Shown here in pieces: positions 36,137-45,930 of a DNA stretch of 64,000 nt. The DNA is from Shewanella canadensis (GTDB lineage Bacteria; Pseudomonadota; Gammaproteobacteria; Enterobacterales; Shewanellaceae), in the NCBI RefSeq assembly GCF_003966225.1, contig NZ_RXNU01000005.1:62001-126000 (forward strand), in the 5' to 3' direction. The position numbers and the translations under genes are program-made. How positions within the stretch are numbered: the first letter of the stretch is position 1; each line of letters begins with the position of its first letter. The notes under the pieces are model-generated. The model saw only the letters and a program-made list of their open reading frames with translations, was not told the origin of the DNA and searched no databases.

Positions 36137-37128
36137 ATCAAAAACTACATATAGATAGAACGCATCTGATTAACCAGCTAAAGCAGATGCTGCGAATTCG
36201 TCGCTTCGAAGAGAAATGCACACAGCTCTATGCTGAGGAAAAAATACGAGGCTTCTTACATCTGTACATAGGCGAAGAGGCTATAGCGGTCGGCGTGATG
36301 TCAGTGTTGAAGCCAGAAGATCAGATTGTGGCAACCTATAGAGAGCATGGTCATGCACTGGCTCGTGGCTTATCGATGGGCAGTATACTGGCTGAAATGT
36401 TCGGTCGAACCAACGGCTGCAGCAGGGGCCGTGGGGGCTCGATGCATCTGTTCGATAAGCAGATGAATTTCTATGGCGGTAATGCCATCGTAGCCGGCGG
36501 TTTACCACTAGCCGCCGGGCTGGCCATGGCCAATAAAAAGCAACATAGAGATGCGGTGACTGTCTGTTTCTTCGGTGAGGGGGCCGTAGCTGAGGGAGAG
36601 TTTCATGAAGCCATGAACCTTGCCGTGTTATGGAAACTTCCCGTTTTGTTTGTGTGTGAAAATAATGGTTACGCCATGGGGACGGCCTTGTCTCTGTCTG
36701 AGTCCGAAACCAATATCGCCAAGAAGGCGTCCGGCTATGGCATGGCTTCCTCTCAAGTCGATGGCATGAATGTCGTCGATGTTGAATCGGCAACGTCAAC
36801 GGCGCTGGATCTGATAAAGACAACCTCTCAGCCCTATTTTCTGGAGTGTAAAACCTATCGGTTCCGTGGTCACTCCAGTTTCGACGGGCAACTCTATCGT
36901 GAAAAAGAGGAGATCCGTCAGTGGGAGGAGAAGGGACCGGTGATCAGGTTGCAAAACTGGTTAAAAGAAAATAATCACTTCAATGAAGAGGATCTCGATG
37001 AGCTGGAGTCGGAGATAAAGGCCGAAATAGAGGCCGCCATCGAATTTGCCGAAGGGGGCGCCTGGGAGGACACCGCCGATCTTTGCAAAGATGTCTATAG
37101 TCCAACTCAACAAGGAGAGCCGGGATGA
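36133..37128 (+). CDS. 2-oxoacid (pyruvate-type) dehydrogenase E1 component, alpha subunit
   Basis: Thiamine-diphosphate-dependent decarboxylase subunit, 331 aa. Seen in order: [19 protein letters not shown] and [11 protein letters not shown] near the N terminus, GSMHLFDK (about residue 105), [19 protein letters not shown] (about 140; the GDG...N-type TPP/Mg motif in the form GEG...N), [10 protein letters not shown] (about 175) and RFRGHSSFD (about 255) with the phosphorylation-loop pattern. The family includes PDH, acetoin dehydrogenase and branched-chain enzymes; the exact substrate cannot be read from sequence. Overlaps of four bases on each side indicate translational coupling. Confidence 0.9.
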   Translation: MNQKLHIDRTHLINQLKQMLRIRRFEEKCTQLYAEEKIRGFLHLYIGEEAIAVGVMSVLKPEDQIVATYREHGHALARGLSMGSILAEMFGRTNGCSRGRGGSMHLFDKQMNFYGGNAIVAGGLPLAAGLAMANKKQHRDAVTVCFFGEGAVAEGEFHEAMNLAVLWKLPVLFVCENNGYAMGTALSLSESETNIAKKASGYGMASSQVDGMNVVDVESATSTALDLIKTTSQPYFLECKTYRFRGHSSFDGQLYREKEEIRQWEEKGPVIRLQNWLKENNHFNEEDLDELESEIKAEIEAAIEFAEGGAWEDTADLCKDVYSPTQQGEPG

Positions 37129-38108
37129 ATGCTCAAACCTTAACATACAGAGAAGCATTACGTGCGGGAATAGAGCAGGCCCTGGAAGATGATGAGCGTG
37201 TGTTCCTGATGGGGGAGGATGTGGGTCGCTACGGTGGCTGTTATGCGGTGAGTAAGGGTCTGTTTGATTACTATGGCGAGCAGAGAATTATCGATACACC
37301 TCTGTGTGAGTCCGGATTTGTCGGTGTTGGAATAGGCGCCGCACTTGGAGGGCTACGGCCCATCGTAGAGGTGATGACGGTTAACTTCAGCCTGTTGGCG
37401 ATGGATCAGATCGTCAATAGTGCAGCCACATTACGGCATATGTCGGGAGGTCAGTTTAATATCCCCGTCGTGATCCGCATGGCTTGCGGCGCAGGACGTC
37501 AACTGGCCGCCCAACACTCTCATAGCTGGGAAAATTTTTATGCACACATTCCGGGGTTAAAAGTCTTGAGTCCGGCAACTCACACTGATGCCAGGCATAT
37601 GTTGGGGCAGGCATTGGAAGATCCTGATCCCGTTATCATTTTTGAACATGTCATGTTATTGAATGAGAACGGAGAGGTCTCAGAGTCACCCGAAGCCGAT
37701 ATGGAAAGTGCCCTGGTACGTAGACAAGGAGATGATGTCACTCTTATCACTTATGGGGGCTGCCTGCACAAAGCCTTGACTGCGGCAAATAAGCTTGCTG
37801 AGTTGAATATTAGTGCCGAGGTCGTGGATCTACGCTGTCTACGTCCATTGGACACAGATACTTTCCTGGGCAGTGTAGAGAAGACCCATCGTGCCATCAT
37901 CATTGACGAAGGCTGGAAAACCTGTGGGCTGGCCGGAGAGATCAGTGCCATCATCATGGAGCAAGGTTTTTGGTTTTTAGATGCCCCCGTTAAACGACTC
38001 TGCACCGCCGAAGTGCCGATCCCCTATCCGAGTCACCTGGAGCAGGCGGCCCTGCCTCAAGTGAAGCAAATCGTAGAGATGGCTCAAGCCATAATGGAAG
38101 GGCGCTAA
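37125..38108 (+). CDS. 2-oxoacid (pyruvate-type) dehydrogenase E1 component, beta subunit
   Basis: The transketolase-like beta subunit completing the heterotetrameric E1, 327 aa. It shows [27 protein letters not shown], the conserved [20 protein letters not shown] (about residue 58), AAQHSHSWE (about 128) and the C-terminal domain with [11 protein letters not shown] (about 227) and DEGWKTCG. It fits the alpha-beta type found in acetoin and pyruvate dehydrogenases rather than the single-chain AceE typical of Gammaproteobacteria, which suggests acquisition separate from the housekeeping complex. Confidence 0.9.
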   Translation: MNAQTLTYREALRAGIEQALEDDERVFLMGEDVGRYGGCYAVSKGLFDYYGEQRIIDTPLCESGFVGVGIGAALGGLRPIVEVMTVNFSLLAMDQIVNSAATLRHMSGGQFNIPVVIRMACGAGRQLAAQHSHSWENFYAHIPGLKVLSPATHTDARHMLGQALEDPDPVIIFEHVMLLNENGEVSESPEADMESALVRRQGDDVTLITYGGCLHKALTAANKLAELNISAEVVDLRCLRPLDTDTFLGSVEKTHRAIIIDEGWKTCGLAGEISAIIMEQGFWFLDAPVKRLCTAEVPIPYPSHLEQAALPQVKQIVEMAQAIMEGR

Positions 38109-39301
38109 TGGACAGAGAAAGTGGCCACAAAGGGTTGCAGGTGAAGCCGGAAGGTTTAGTGACAGAAATTGTGGAAGATATTGTCATGCCCTCTCTGGGG
38201 GCAGACATGACAGAGGGGATATTGGTTGAATGGCTGGTTAAGTGCGGAGACCCGGTAAAACGAGGCGATATTATTGCCGTAATCGAAACTCAAAAAGGTG
38301 CGATCGATATGGAGGTGTACCACACCGGCGTCATCAGTGAAATATTACACCAACCCATAGTCACTCTGCCCGTCGGCACCGTGATGGCGCGAGTGAAATT
38401 AACCGAACATAGCGACAGAAGCAAAGTGACTCAATTAGACTCGGTCGCTGTCACTCAAGTAGAGACTCGTACTCCATTAGCTTCGCCAGTTGTCCGTAAA
38501 GTGGCCATGGAACAAAAACTGGATTTGACCGCGGTTAGAGGCAGTGGTCCACAGGGCGCTATTTTATTGAGGGACCTGCCGGAAACCACTGAGGAGATGC
38601 GGGCTAGCACACAAGCCAGTAAGCAGAGCAGCGGTGCAACCAAGAAAATGCGCGGCGCTATTGCCTCCGCGATGACCAAATCAAAAAACGAGATCCCCCA
38701 TTTTTATCAAAGCTTAGATATCGAACTGGGCAATGCACAGGAGTGGTTAAAGAAAACCAATGAATATAGATCACCGGATCAGCATATATTGCTTTTAGCT
38801 CTGTTATTAAAAGCCGCGGCAAAGGCATTAACGAAATACCCGGATTTAAATGGCTTTTATGAAAATAATCAATTTGTACATGCAGAAGAGATCCACATAG
38901 GTAACGTGATCAGCTTACGTCAGGGGGGATTAGTGGTCCCGGCTATCCATCATGTCGATAAACTCTCGGTTGATGAAACCATGCAGGCCATCCGCGACAT
39001 ATCGGCAAGGGGCCGTAACGGGCACCTGCGTAGCTCGGAGTTAACCGATGCAACTATTACAATAACGAATATGGGAGAACGTGGAACCGATACAGTATTT
39101 GCTGTTATCTATCCTCCACAGGTGGCCATTATTGGTTTTGGAAAGATAAGAGAGAAACTACAACTTGTCGAAGGTGACCTTGTAAACTGCGATGTAATGA
39201 GTGTATGTCTGAGTGCCGATCATCGGGTTATCGATGGCATGTTAGGGGCAAAATTCCTTAATGCTTTGTCAAAACAACTGCAGAAGCCGGAGCTGTTATG
39301 A
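38108..39301 (+). CDS. Dihydrolipoamide acyltransferase (E2) of the 2-oxoacid dehydrogenase complex
   Basis: The acyltransferase core of the complex, 397 aa, with a single lipoyl domain (about residues 20-98; lipoylated Lys expected in ETQKGAIDMEV). A peripheral-subunit-binding domain follows (SPVVRKVAMEQKLDLTAVRG, about 123-145), then the catalytic domain with the active-site motif SADHRVIDG (about 365). The binding domain implies docking of an E3, yet no E3 is encoded here, so the housekeeping dihydrolipoamide dehydrogenase is presumably shared. Its start shares one base with the E1 beta stop, and its stop overlaps the carrier-protein start. Confidence 0.9.
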   Translation: MDRESGHKGLQVKPEGLVTEIVEDIVMPSLGADMTEGILVEWLVKCGDPVKRGDIIAVIETQKGAIDMEVYHTGVISEILHQPIVTLPVGTVMARVKLTEHSDRSKVTQLDSVAVTQVETRTPLASPVVRKVAMEQKLDLTAVRGSGPQGAILLRDLPETTEEMRASTQASKQSSGATKKMRGAIASAMTKSKNEIPHFYQSLDIELGNAQEWLKKTNEYRSPDQHILLLALLLKAAAKALTKYPDLNGFYENNQFVHAEEIHIGNVISLRQGGLVVPAIHHVDKLSVDETMQAIRDISARGRNGHLRSSELTDATITITNMGERGTDTVFAVIYPPQVAIIGFGKIREKLQLVEGDLVNCDVMSVCLSADHRVIDGMLGAKFLNALSKQLQKPELL

Positions 39302-39543
39302 AAAATCATGAGATAAAAGCTCTCTTACTAAAAGCCATACAGGAGATAGCCCCGGAGATAGAGCTTGAGGATATTGATCTTGAGGAAGATCTCCGTGATG
39401 AATGTGATTTAGATTCTATGGATTTTTTGAATTATCTGATCGAAATAAAAAAATTAACCGGGGTAAAAATAACAGAGAGAGACTACCCAAACGTAAATAC
39501 CTTCAAGAAAATGCTGGCACACCTGGAGCAAAATATCGCGTGA
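39298..39543 (+). CDS. Acyl carrier protein
   Basis: An 81 aa acidic four-helix carrier protein with the phosphopantetheine attachment serine in CDLDSMDFLNYL (about residue 40). It is encoded as the last gene of the synthetase-E1-E2 operon with a four-base overlap, not near fatty-acid synthesis genes. A dedicated carrier next to an adenylating enzyme and an acyltransferase suggests that an acyl group is moved onto it, but which enzyme loads it is unknown. Confidence 0.88.
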   Translation: MKNHEIKALLLKAIQEIAPEIELEDIDLEEDLRDECDLDSMDFLNYLIEIKKLTGVKITERDYPNVNTFKKMLAHLEQNIA

Positions 39544-39812
39544 TAAAAACAGACTGTGTCCTCCTCTAACGGATATTTGTACTTCGCTTATTAAGCGACA
39601 TTTCTCCATGTTGAAGCTATCTGTTACCAGATCGGCCCGACAGATAAACTACGAGTTGCACTTATCAATAAGTATTAAAAATATATTTAAATCAATGGTA
39701 GACGGCTGTTTTATTGCTTGTCATGATAGAGATGACAGATAACTTTCATTCATCGGCACCTGATGTTATGTGGCGATGATAGTGCATGGATTAGCGACAA
39801 TGGAGATAACTG

Positions 39813-40253
39813 ATGAATAAATGTCTATATCTTGTGGGTGTGGATGGTAGCGAGTGGGGCGATAGGGCAACGGAGCGAGCCGTACATCTAGCTAAGCAAA
39901 CCGGCGCACAGGTAAAGCTGGTCTATGTCCTGAGTTGGCCTGCAGTTCAACCTATGATGGTGGAAGAGGTGGCTCCACCCACTATCTTAGACCGTGACGA
40001 AGAGGAAAAGCAGGTCACAAAGAATGTACTCGAGCCACTTAAACGAAAATACAGTGGAGCGGATGTGCCGATAACGACGGAGTTGGTATGGGGCGACCCG
40101 GCACTGGTGCTGCATGATTGCGCAAAAGAGGAGCGCGCCAATATGCTCTTTGTCGGTCGCCGAGGTCGTTCTCGTTTCGCCGATCTGATCCTTGGGAGTG
40201 TGGCCAACAAATTAGCGCACTGTATCGGTATTCCGCTGGTATTAGTCCCTTAA
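39813..40253 (+). CDS. Universal stress protein (UspA family)
   Basis: A 146 aa single Usp domain. The N terminus has LVGVDGSEWGDRATERAVHLA; the C-terminal ATP-binding motif reads VGRRGRSRFADLILGSVANKL, matching G-2x-G-9x-G(S/T). Members of this family with an ATP motif often accumulate in anaerobic or stationary cells. The preceding 270 bases separate it from the acyl carrier gene, so it has its own promoter; GGAG lies upstream of the ATG. Confidence 0.9.
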   Translation: MNKCLYLVGVDGSEWGDRATERAVHLAKQTGAQVKLVYVLSWPAVQPMMVEEVAPPTILDRDEEEKQVTKNVLEPLKRKYSGADVPITTELVWGDPALVLHDCAKEERANMLFVGRRGRSRFADLILGSVANKLAHCIGIPLVLVP

Positions 40254-40303
40254 CTATAAGTTGTAAGATTATAAGTAATAAGACTGAATAGTAGGACTAA
40301 TTA

Positions 40304-40339
40304 AGCATCGATGACCTTTATCCTCTTGTCATCGATGCT
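40304..40339. terminator. Hairpin between convergent usp and Lon-like genes
   Basis: A 12-bp perfect stem AGCATCGATGAC (40304-40315) with GTCATCGATGCT (40328-40339) lies between the two stop codons. It lacks a long T-run on either strand, so it may act as a weak bidirectional terminator. Confidence 0.5.
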
Positions 40340-40360
40340 GAAGAACACAAACGTCCCCCG

Positions 40361-42799
40361 TTATTCTCCTTTTATCACCAGTGAGTGTTTCTCTCTCAAT
40401 TTTATCTCTCTCAATTTTTCCAATCGCGCTTGAGCCATACCGAAGATAGAGTTATCGGGATATGACGCTTTCTTACCGCTGCCTTTGACATTCATTCCCG
40501 AAGGGATACCGGTCAGAAGTTCTATGGCCTGGGTGACATGCTCGATTGCCCAAATATTAAACTTGCCTTTTTTAACGGCTTCGACAATGTCTTTTCGAAG
40601 CATCAGATTTTGGACATTAGATTGAGGAATAATCACTCCCTGGGTCGCCTTGCGTCCTTTGATGACACAAACATCGAAGAAGCCTTCGATCTTCTCATTG
40701 ACGCCACCGATAGGTTGAGCCTCGCCAAATTGGTTCATCGAGCCTGTGATAGCAATATCTTGCCTGATGGGCTGTTGAGAGAACGCCGATGCCATGGCGC
40801 ACAGTTCCGCCATTGAGGCGCTATCACCATCGACGCCGCCGTATGACTGCTCGAAAGTGAGGTGAGTCGTCAGGGGGATCTTAGCCGTTTTACCTAAGAT
40901 AGAGGCAAGGTACGCCGAGAGGATCATCACCCCCTTTGAGTGGAGACTGCCTGCGAGATCGACCTTTCGTTCGATATCGAACACCTTACCCTCGCCATAT
41001 GCGGTGGTGGCAGTTATCCGGCTAGGCGCGCCAAATTGGTGATCTGAGGTCGCAATTACAGACAGGGCATTGACCTGACCGACGGCATGGGCCTGAGTAC
41101 TTATCAAGGTGGTACCATTGACAAAACTCTGCATCACATTGTCTTTGAGACGGCATACCCTGAGCTCATGATTATGCAGTGCCTGATCAACATGGCTGGC
41201 ACGGATCATATTGGCCTTGCCCGCACGAGCGCAATAGTTAGACTCTCGGAGCAGATTGGCAATATCGGCGGAATGCAGAGACAGTTTGTTTTGATCATCG
41301 GCCTGTCGGGAGCTGAATTCAATAATGCGTTTTATCGCACTACGGTCGCAATGCAGCATCTTATTACCGTGAATAATACTCGAGATAAATTGAGCGTATT
41401 GGGCTTCTGATTTTTGTGTGCGTGGCATCTCATCTTCGAAGTCTGCGGTAACCCTGAATAGCTCACTGAACTCAGGGTCGTAGTGTTGTAAGAGCTGATA
41501 AGTTTGATAATCGCCAAGTAAGATAATCTTGATATCTAAAGGGATAGCCTCAGGATCCAATGAGATAGTCCCTGATAAGGTGACTTCACGCTCGAGTGAG
41601 CTCAGGCTTAGTTTTCTCGATCTCAGTGCGCGTTTAAGCCCATCCCAAACATAGGGTTGTTCGAGTACCTTAATCGCGTCGATCATCAGCACGCCGCCAT
41701 TGGCTTTATGTAGGCTTCCGGGTCTGATGAGTGAGAAGTCAGAAAAGATGGTGCCTTTAAAGGTCGCATTCTCTATGTAGCCAAAGATGGAGTGATAGTT
41801 AGGCGTCTCCTCAATGAGGATCGGCATCTTCTCAGTATCTTGACCGACTAATACATTGATCTGATAACGTCTTGGCATCTTCTTGTCGAGTGAGGCGTAG
41901 GAGAGAGCCAGTTGCTCCTCGTTCTCTTCAAGAAAAAGGTCTAAATTATCGATAATATCTTTGTGCATTGCAGCCAGATAGCTTTTCACTGCGGGTAAGC
42001 TACTGTATTTATCTTTTAACTTATCGGTGAGGTGAGCCAATACATCTTGAGCGACCTGCTCATCATGCTTGAGCTGCTTGTCGGAATACTCCTCTTCCCA
42101 AACCGTAAACTGCCTGACGATAACCCTAAGCTTCGACTCCAGTGAGGTGATGGCCGTCTCTAACTTATCCTGCTTCTTCTTAGGCAGCTGAGCGAAAGAC
42201 TCTTCTGTATAGGGCTCCTCACCATTCATGGCGACCAGTTCATAGGTACCTTGGGGGGTAATAGTCAGGCTGATACTGGACTCTTTTGCCTCTTTGGTGA
42301 GCCCCAGCAAGGCGGACTCCTGTTTCTGGGCAAGTAACCCCTTGAGTTTTTCGGCGCGGGAGTAGTACATCTCGTTGTCAAAAGCGAGCGGCAAAGCCTT
42401 GACTAAACGTACCATGAGCTTCTCTATGTCCTTTTTTAGCTCCATTCCTGTGCCTGCGGGCAGCTTAAGGACTTTAGGGGTACGGGCTTCGTCGAAATTA
42501 ATGACGTAGCACCAGTCATATAAGGTATGCCCATGACCATCCGGCTCGTGGCGATTGAGGTAGCGCAGTACCATAGTGCGCTTGCCTAAGCCATTACGTC
42601 CGATAGCATAGATATTGTAGCCTTTATCCTTCATGGACATCGCAAACTCAACCGCCTGTTGAGCGCGTTCCTGACCCACAATTTCATTGATAGGGGTTAA
42701 GTTTTTGGTTGATTTGAATTCAGGAGCGAGACCCGAAAGTTCAGATGTTCGGTAAAGCTGGTCACTACTAAGAGGGGAGACAAGAGGAAATGTTTTCAT
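40361..42799 (-). CDS. Lon-related ATP-dependent protease (S16 family)
   Basis: Cytoplasmic AAA+ protease of 812 aa. The N-terminal part has a Walker A-like GRNGLGKRTM (about residue 68). A long insertion with coiled coil follows, then a Walker B region with GGVLMIDAIKVL (about 370). The C-terminal Lon protease domain has the catalytic serine in GGVDGDSASMAELCA (about 665) and the lysine in GGVNEKIEGFFD (about 710). It differs from housekeeping Lon (784 aa with a LAN domain) in lacking that N-terminal domain. It is convergent with the usp gene and stands alone. Confidence 0.9.
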   Translation of the reverse strand: MKTFPLVSPLSSDQLYRTSELSGLAPEFKSTKNLTPINEIVGQERAQQAVEFAMSMKDKGYNIYAIGRNGLGKRTMVLRYLNRHEPDGHGHTLYDWCYVINFDEARTPKVLKLPAGTGMELKKDIEKLMVRLVKALPLAFDNEMYYSRAEKLKGLLAQKQESALLGLTKEAKESSISLTITPQGTYELVAMNGEEPYTEESFAQLPKKKQDKLETAITSLESKLRVIVRQFTVWEEEYSDKQLKHDEQVAQDVLAHLTDKLKDKYSSLPAVKSYLAAMHKDIIDNLDLFLEENEEQLALSYASLDKKMPRRYQINVLVGQDTEKMPILIEETPNYHSIFGYIENATFKGTIFSDFSLIRPGSLHKANGGVLMIDAIKVLEQPYVWDGLKRALRSRKLSLSSLEREVTLSGTISLDPEAIPLDIKIILLGDYQTYQLLQHYDPEFSELFRVTADFEDEMPRTQKSEAQYAQFISSIIHGNKMLHCDRSAIKRIIEFSSRQADDQNKLSLHSADIANLLRESNYCARAGKANMIRASHVDQALHNHELRVCRLKDNVMQSFVNGTTLISTQAHAVGQVNALSVIATSDHQFGAPSRITATTAYGEGKVFDIERKVDLAGSLHSKGVMILSAYLASILGKTAKIPLTTHLTFEQSYGGVDGDSASMAELCAMASAFSQQPIRQDIAITGSMNQFGEAQPIGGVNEKIEGFFDVCVIKGRKATQGVIIPQSNVQNLMLRKDIVEAVKKGKFNIWAIEHVTQAIELLTGIPSGMNVKGSGKKASYPDNSIFGMAQARLEKLREIKLREKHSLVIKGE

Positions 42800-43107
42800 A
42801 GGGAGAGTACCTCATATATGACACTTGTTATTTTCAGTGTAGGCATGAAGATTTTAAATTTCAGTAGTTTATTGCCGTTGTTTGCGAAATTATTAACAAT
42901 TTTTGACCGAATGCCTACTTTATAAACAGATATCTGCTGCTAGTTGAGAACCCGTCAGTAATAATGCGCAAAATTCGACCGAAATGACTAAGGATGAATC
43001 AAACCATGAAATTTGAGATTAAGCTCAGTAAGAGACTTAACCAGTGTAGTCGGTATTTGACAGAACGATTGATGACTTAATCAGGGTTAATGCTTGCTGC
43101 AGTTTGA
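42800..43107. other. Intergenic region upstream of the Lon-related gene
   Basis: It contains the promoter region of the protease gene and, at the left end of the methyltransferase gene, a weak inverted repeat GGTTAAT/ATTAACC (43085-43113). Nothing else recognisable. Confidence 0.4.
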
Positions 43108-43749
43108 TTAACCTAGGCGGTTAACAGATTGGTCCAATTTATAGCGAAAAATGGGCGAGCGATAAAGATCGTCTAAACGGATCTCTTTTTCGGCCTTTCG
43201 AGATGGAAGCGCGAAGTTATTACTGATGACAAAGTCGGGATTACATCCACAGTGAAAATGGGCTGTGTCGCTAGATAAGTGGTTGGCATTGACCTTGCTG
43301 AGACAGGACGTTGATGTGCATGACGCCTTTTTCGATTGTGCATCGATAAGGAGATCTAACTTTGACATGCCATCAGGATAAAGATAGCAAAGCAGCACCG
43401 ATGCCCCGGATAGATCGGCCTTCATAAAATCCTGACGATATAAGGTTAAATTATTCACTCTTGTAACAGATTTAATTAACAGGCTTATCAGGTAGGGCAG
43501 TAGTGATAGCTCATATCCAATGACTTTACGCTTAGGATGCTTGATAGCCATACGGATGACTAAAGTTCCCCAACCCGAACCAAGATCGTAAATGGGACCA
43601 TCGCCTGTGTCTTCTGTCAGTTTGAGCATGGCTCGATACGCTTTTTCTGAACTGGGCATTGGCGAGATCCCGACGCGCATAGTGGTCCAAACTATTGTCA
43701 TCGCCAAAAAAAGAGTGATCAGCAATATGCCAATTTCAAACAAAGACAT
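43108..43749 (-). CDS. Membrane-anchored class I methyltransferase-like protein
   Basis: A 213 aa protein with one N-terminal helix (IGILLITLFLAMTIVWTTM), then a Rossmann-type SAM-binding core: YDLGSGWGTLVIRMA (motif I, about residue 56), VIGYELSLLPYLI (about 76) and LYRQDFMKADLSGASVLLCYL. In relatives a short linker leads to the final strands. Here about 35 residues rich in Cys, Ser and His (CTSTSCLS, HFHCGC) are inserted before FVISNNFALPSRKAEKEIRL. The substrate is unknown. Confidence 0.7.
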   Translation of the reverse strand: MSLFEIGILLITLFLAMTIVWTTMRVGISPMPSSEKAYRAMLKLTEDTGDGPIYDLGSGWGTLVIRMAIKHPKRKVIGYELSLLPYLISLLIKSVTRVNNLTLYRQDFMKADLSGASVLLCYLYPDGMSKLDLLIDAQSKKASCTSTSCLSKVNANHLSSDTAHFHCGCNPDFVISNNFALPSRKAEKEIRLDDLYRSPIFRYKLDQSVNRLG

Positions 43750-44010
43750 GATACTTCATCCAGGTCAACGGGCTATGTGAAGGTAAGTTGCGATAATAAC
43801 AATAACGTAGAAAAAATGTGGGTAAATATTGCTAAATAGATGCACAAGCATGGATGAAACCTGCCGGAAACCTATGAGTGAACGATAAGTATGACTTAAG
43901 GAGGCACAGGTATGATAACTGTGTGAAAAATGTACAGAAAACTGGCGGTTATTGGCAGAAGGGAATACAATTGAATAGTATAACAAATACAGTATTAGAG
44001 ATGTCGCTAA

Positions 44011-44928
44011 ATGAATATGGATAGTTCGTTAGACTCTGATCTCATCAGTTATCTGTCAGATAATAGCCCTATGTTGCAATACCTGATAGATACGCTTCCT
44101 GTGCCTATTTTCTATAAGGATAGGGATGGAAACTATCTCGGATGTAATAAGGCATTCGAAGACTTTATTAAAATCGAACGCAGAAAACTGATTGGACGCA
44201 GTGCGTTTGAACTGTTCGATCGAGAACTGGCCGAGATCTATCATAGTGCCGATCAAGCCCTGTTCGAGAACCCCGGAGTACAGAATTATGAAAGTGTAGT
44301 GCGTTCAACCCAAGGGGATGAGCGCTATGTTAAGTTTCATAAAACCAGTTTTGTCGATAACAATAATGAGGTTGCCGGTCTCATTGGCGTCATCTTCGAT
44401 ATTACCGCTCAGAAACGGCTTGAAAGTAAGCTGATTGAGCAGGCCACTTATGACGACCTCACCGGGTTGTACAATCGTCGGGAAGGACTCCACCGGATGG
44501 GTGAATTGTACGAGTTAACCCGGCGCAATAAGATGCACTTAGCCGTATTAATGCTGGATGTGGATCATTTTAAACGCGTGAATGATCAATACGGCCATCA
44601 GATCGGCGATCAGGCTCTGCAATTTATTGCCGATAGCTTGCGACAAACCAGTCGTCAGTCAGATATTCTGGTCCGTTATGGCGGTGAGGAGTTTCTGCTA
44701 TTCCTCCCCGATGTTGCCGAAGGTGATGCCGTAACGTTCGCAGAGCGCTATAGAAAAATGTTGGCTGCAAAAGCGATGAGGCTGAGTAAGAGTCAGCAAC
44801 TACATCTGACTGTGAGTATCGGTATTTCATGTTACAGGCGGCAATCATTAACCGATCTAATCCATGAGGCTGATATTGCCCTCTATGAAGCCAAGAGTCG
44901 TGACAGGAATAATGTCTGTAGTTATTGA
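44011..44928 (+). CDS. PAS-GGDEF diguanylate cyclase
   Basis: A soluble 305 aa protein making cyclic di-GMP. A PAS domain covers about residues 18-135 (LPVPIFYKDRDGNYLGCNKAFEDF at its start), then the GGDEF domain from TYDDLTGLYNRREGL to the C terminus. The active-site motif is GGEEF (about 230), and the RxxD inhibitory site RQSD lies five residues before it, so product inhibition is expected. No membrane segment or signal peptide is present; the PAS domain probably senses a cytoplasmic cue. Confidence 0.92.
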   Translation: MNMDSSLDSDLISYLSDNSPMLQYLIDTLPVPIFYKDRDGNYLGCNKAFEDFIKIERRKLIGRSAFELFDRELAEIYHSADQALFENPGVQNYESVVRSTQGDERYVKFHKTSFVDNNNEVAGLIGVIFDITAQKRLESKLIEQATYDDLTGLYNRREGLHRMGELYELTRRNKMHLAVLMLDVDHFKRVNDQYGHQIGDQALQFIADSLRQTSRQSDILVRYGGEEFLLFLPDVAEGDAVTFAERYRKMLAAKAMRLSKSQQLHLTVSIGISCYRRQSLTDLIHEADIALYEAKSRDRNNVCSY

Positions 44929-45179
44929 CGCTGCGCCTTGAACCGGGCACCACTCCTTAAAAATTGCTCACTATAAGCGGGTTAATGCTCTGCTAATATT
45001 TTTCTGTCACGTGAACTGAATGAATGCAATTAGGGGGCGCTAAATTAGGGGCTGTGTAAGAATTGGCCGGAATGCATTCAGTCATCACAGATAATTGATC
45101 CTCACGGATGGATTCCTTTGTAGTCTTGCTCCATTTATGTGACTATTTTTATCTGAATTAGTTAAATAGCGAGTGATCC

Positions 45180-45845
45180 ATGATTGTCATTACCGGTGCC
45201 AGTAGCGGACTAGGGGCTGCCCTGGCAAAGCTTTACAGCGAAGAGGGGATTGAACTGCTAATTTCGGGGCGTAACGAACAACGTTTACGTGAAGTTGCGG
45301 CTCCTTTAAGTGAAAAAGTCCAGGCTAAGACGGCGAACCTGAGTCATCCAGAGGATATAAAAGCCCTGTTTGATACCTGCCCAGATACACCGAAAACCAT
45401 CATACACTGCGCCGGTAGCGGTTATTTTGGTGCCTTGGAAAATCAAGAACCCGATGCAATCACCTCTTTGATAGAAAACAATGTGACGTCGGCAATCATG
45501 CTTTTACGTGAAGCGGTGAAGCGCTACAAAGAGCAGGCTGTGACCGTTGTGATTGTGATGTCAACGGCGGCGCTGGCGGCAAAGGCTGGCGAGTCGACCT
45601 ACTGTGCGGCTAAATGGGCAGTACGGGGGTTAGTTGAATCTGTACGATTGGAGCTTAAAGGGAGCCCCATGAAGCTAATTGCTGTTTACCCCGGGGGAAT
45701 GGCAACAGAATTTTGGCCCTCAAGCGGTAAGTCATTGGATACATCCGGATTTATGAGCGCAGATGAAGCGGCTACCATGCTTAAGCAAGCGCTGGTAGGA
45801 ACCGAACATGGCTATGTGTCTGATATTACTATTGCACGGGGCTAG
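45180..45845 (+). CDS. Short-chain dehydrogenase/reductase (SDR)
   Basis: An NAD(P)-dependent oxidoreductase of the classical SDR type, 221 aa. It shows the cofactor motif TGASSGLG at residues 5-12, the NNVTSA stretch (about 99), the catalytic serine in VIVMSTAALAAKAG and the YCAAK active site (about 140). The Arg in ISGRNEQRL after the second strand suggests NADPH. The substrate cannot be inferred. It is monocistronic and convergent with the cytochrome gene. Confidence 0.9.
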   Translation: MIVITGASSGLGAALAKLYSEEGIELLISGRNEQRLREVAAPLSEKVQAKTANLSHPEDIKALFDTCPDTPKTIIHCAGSGYFGALENQEPDAITSLIENNVTSAIMLLREAVKRYKEQAVTVVIVMSTAALAAKAGESTYCAAKWAVRGLVESVRLELKGSPMKLIAVYPGGMATEFWPSSGKSLDTSGFMSADEAATMLKQALVGTEHGYVSDITIARG

Positions 45846-45870
45846 AAACTAACTGGCTAATCAGGAGAAT

Positions 45871-45900
45871 AAAAAGGCTGGCACCAGGTGCCAGCCTTTT
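45871..45900. terminator. Bidirectional terminator between the SDR and cytochrome genes
   Basis: AAAAGGCTGGCACC (45872-45885) pairs perfectly with GGTGCCAGCCTTTT (45887-45900), with A/T tracts on both sides, between the convergent stop codons at 45845 and 45931. Confidence 0.85.
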
Positions 45901-45930
45901 ACTTACTTTTGATGATTTGGTGACATTTAG

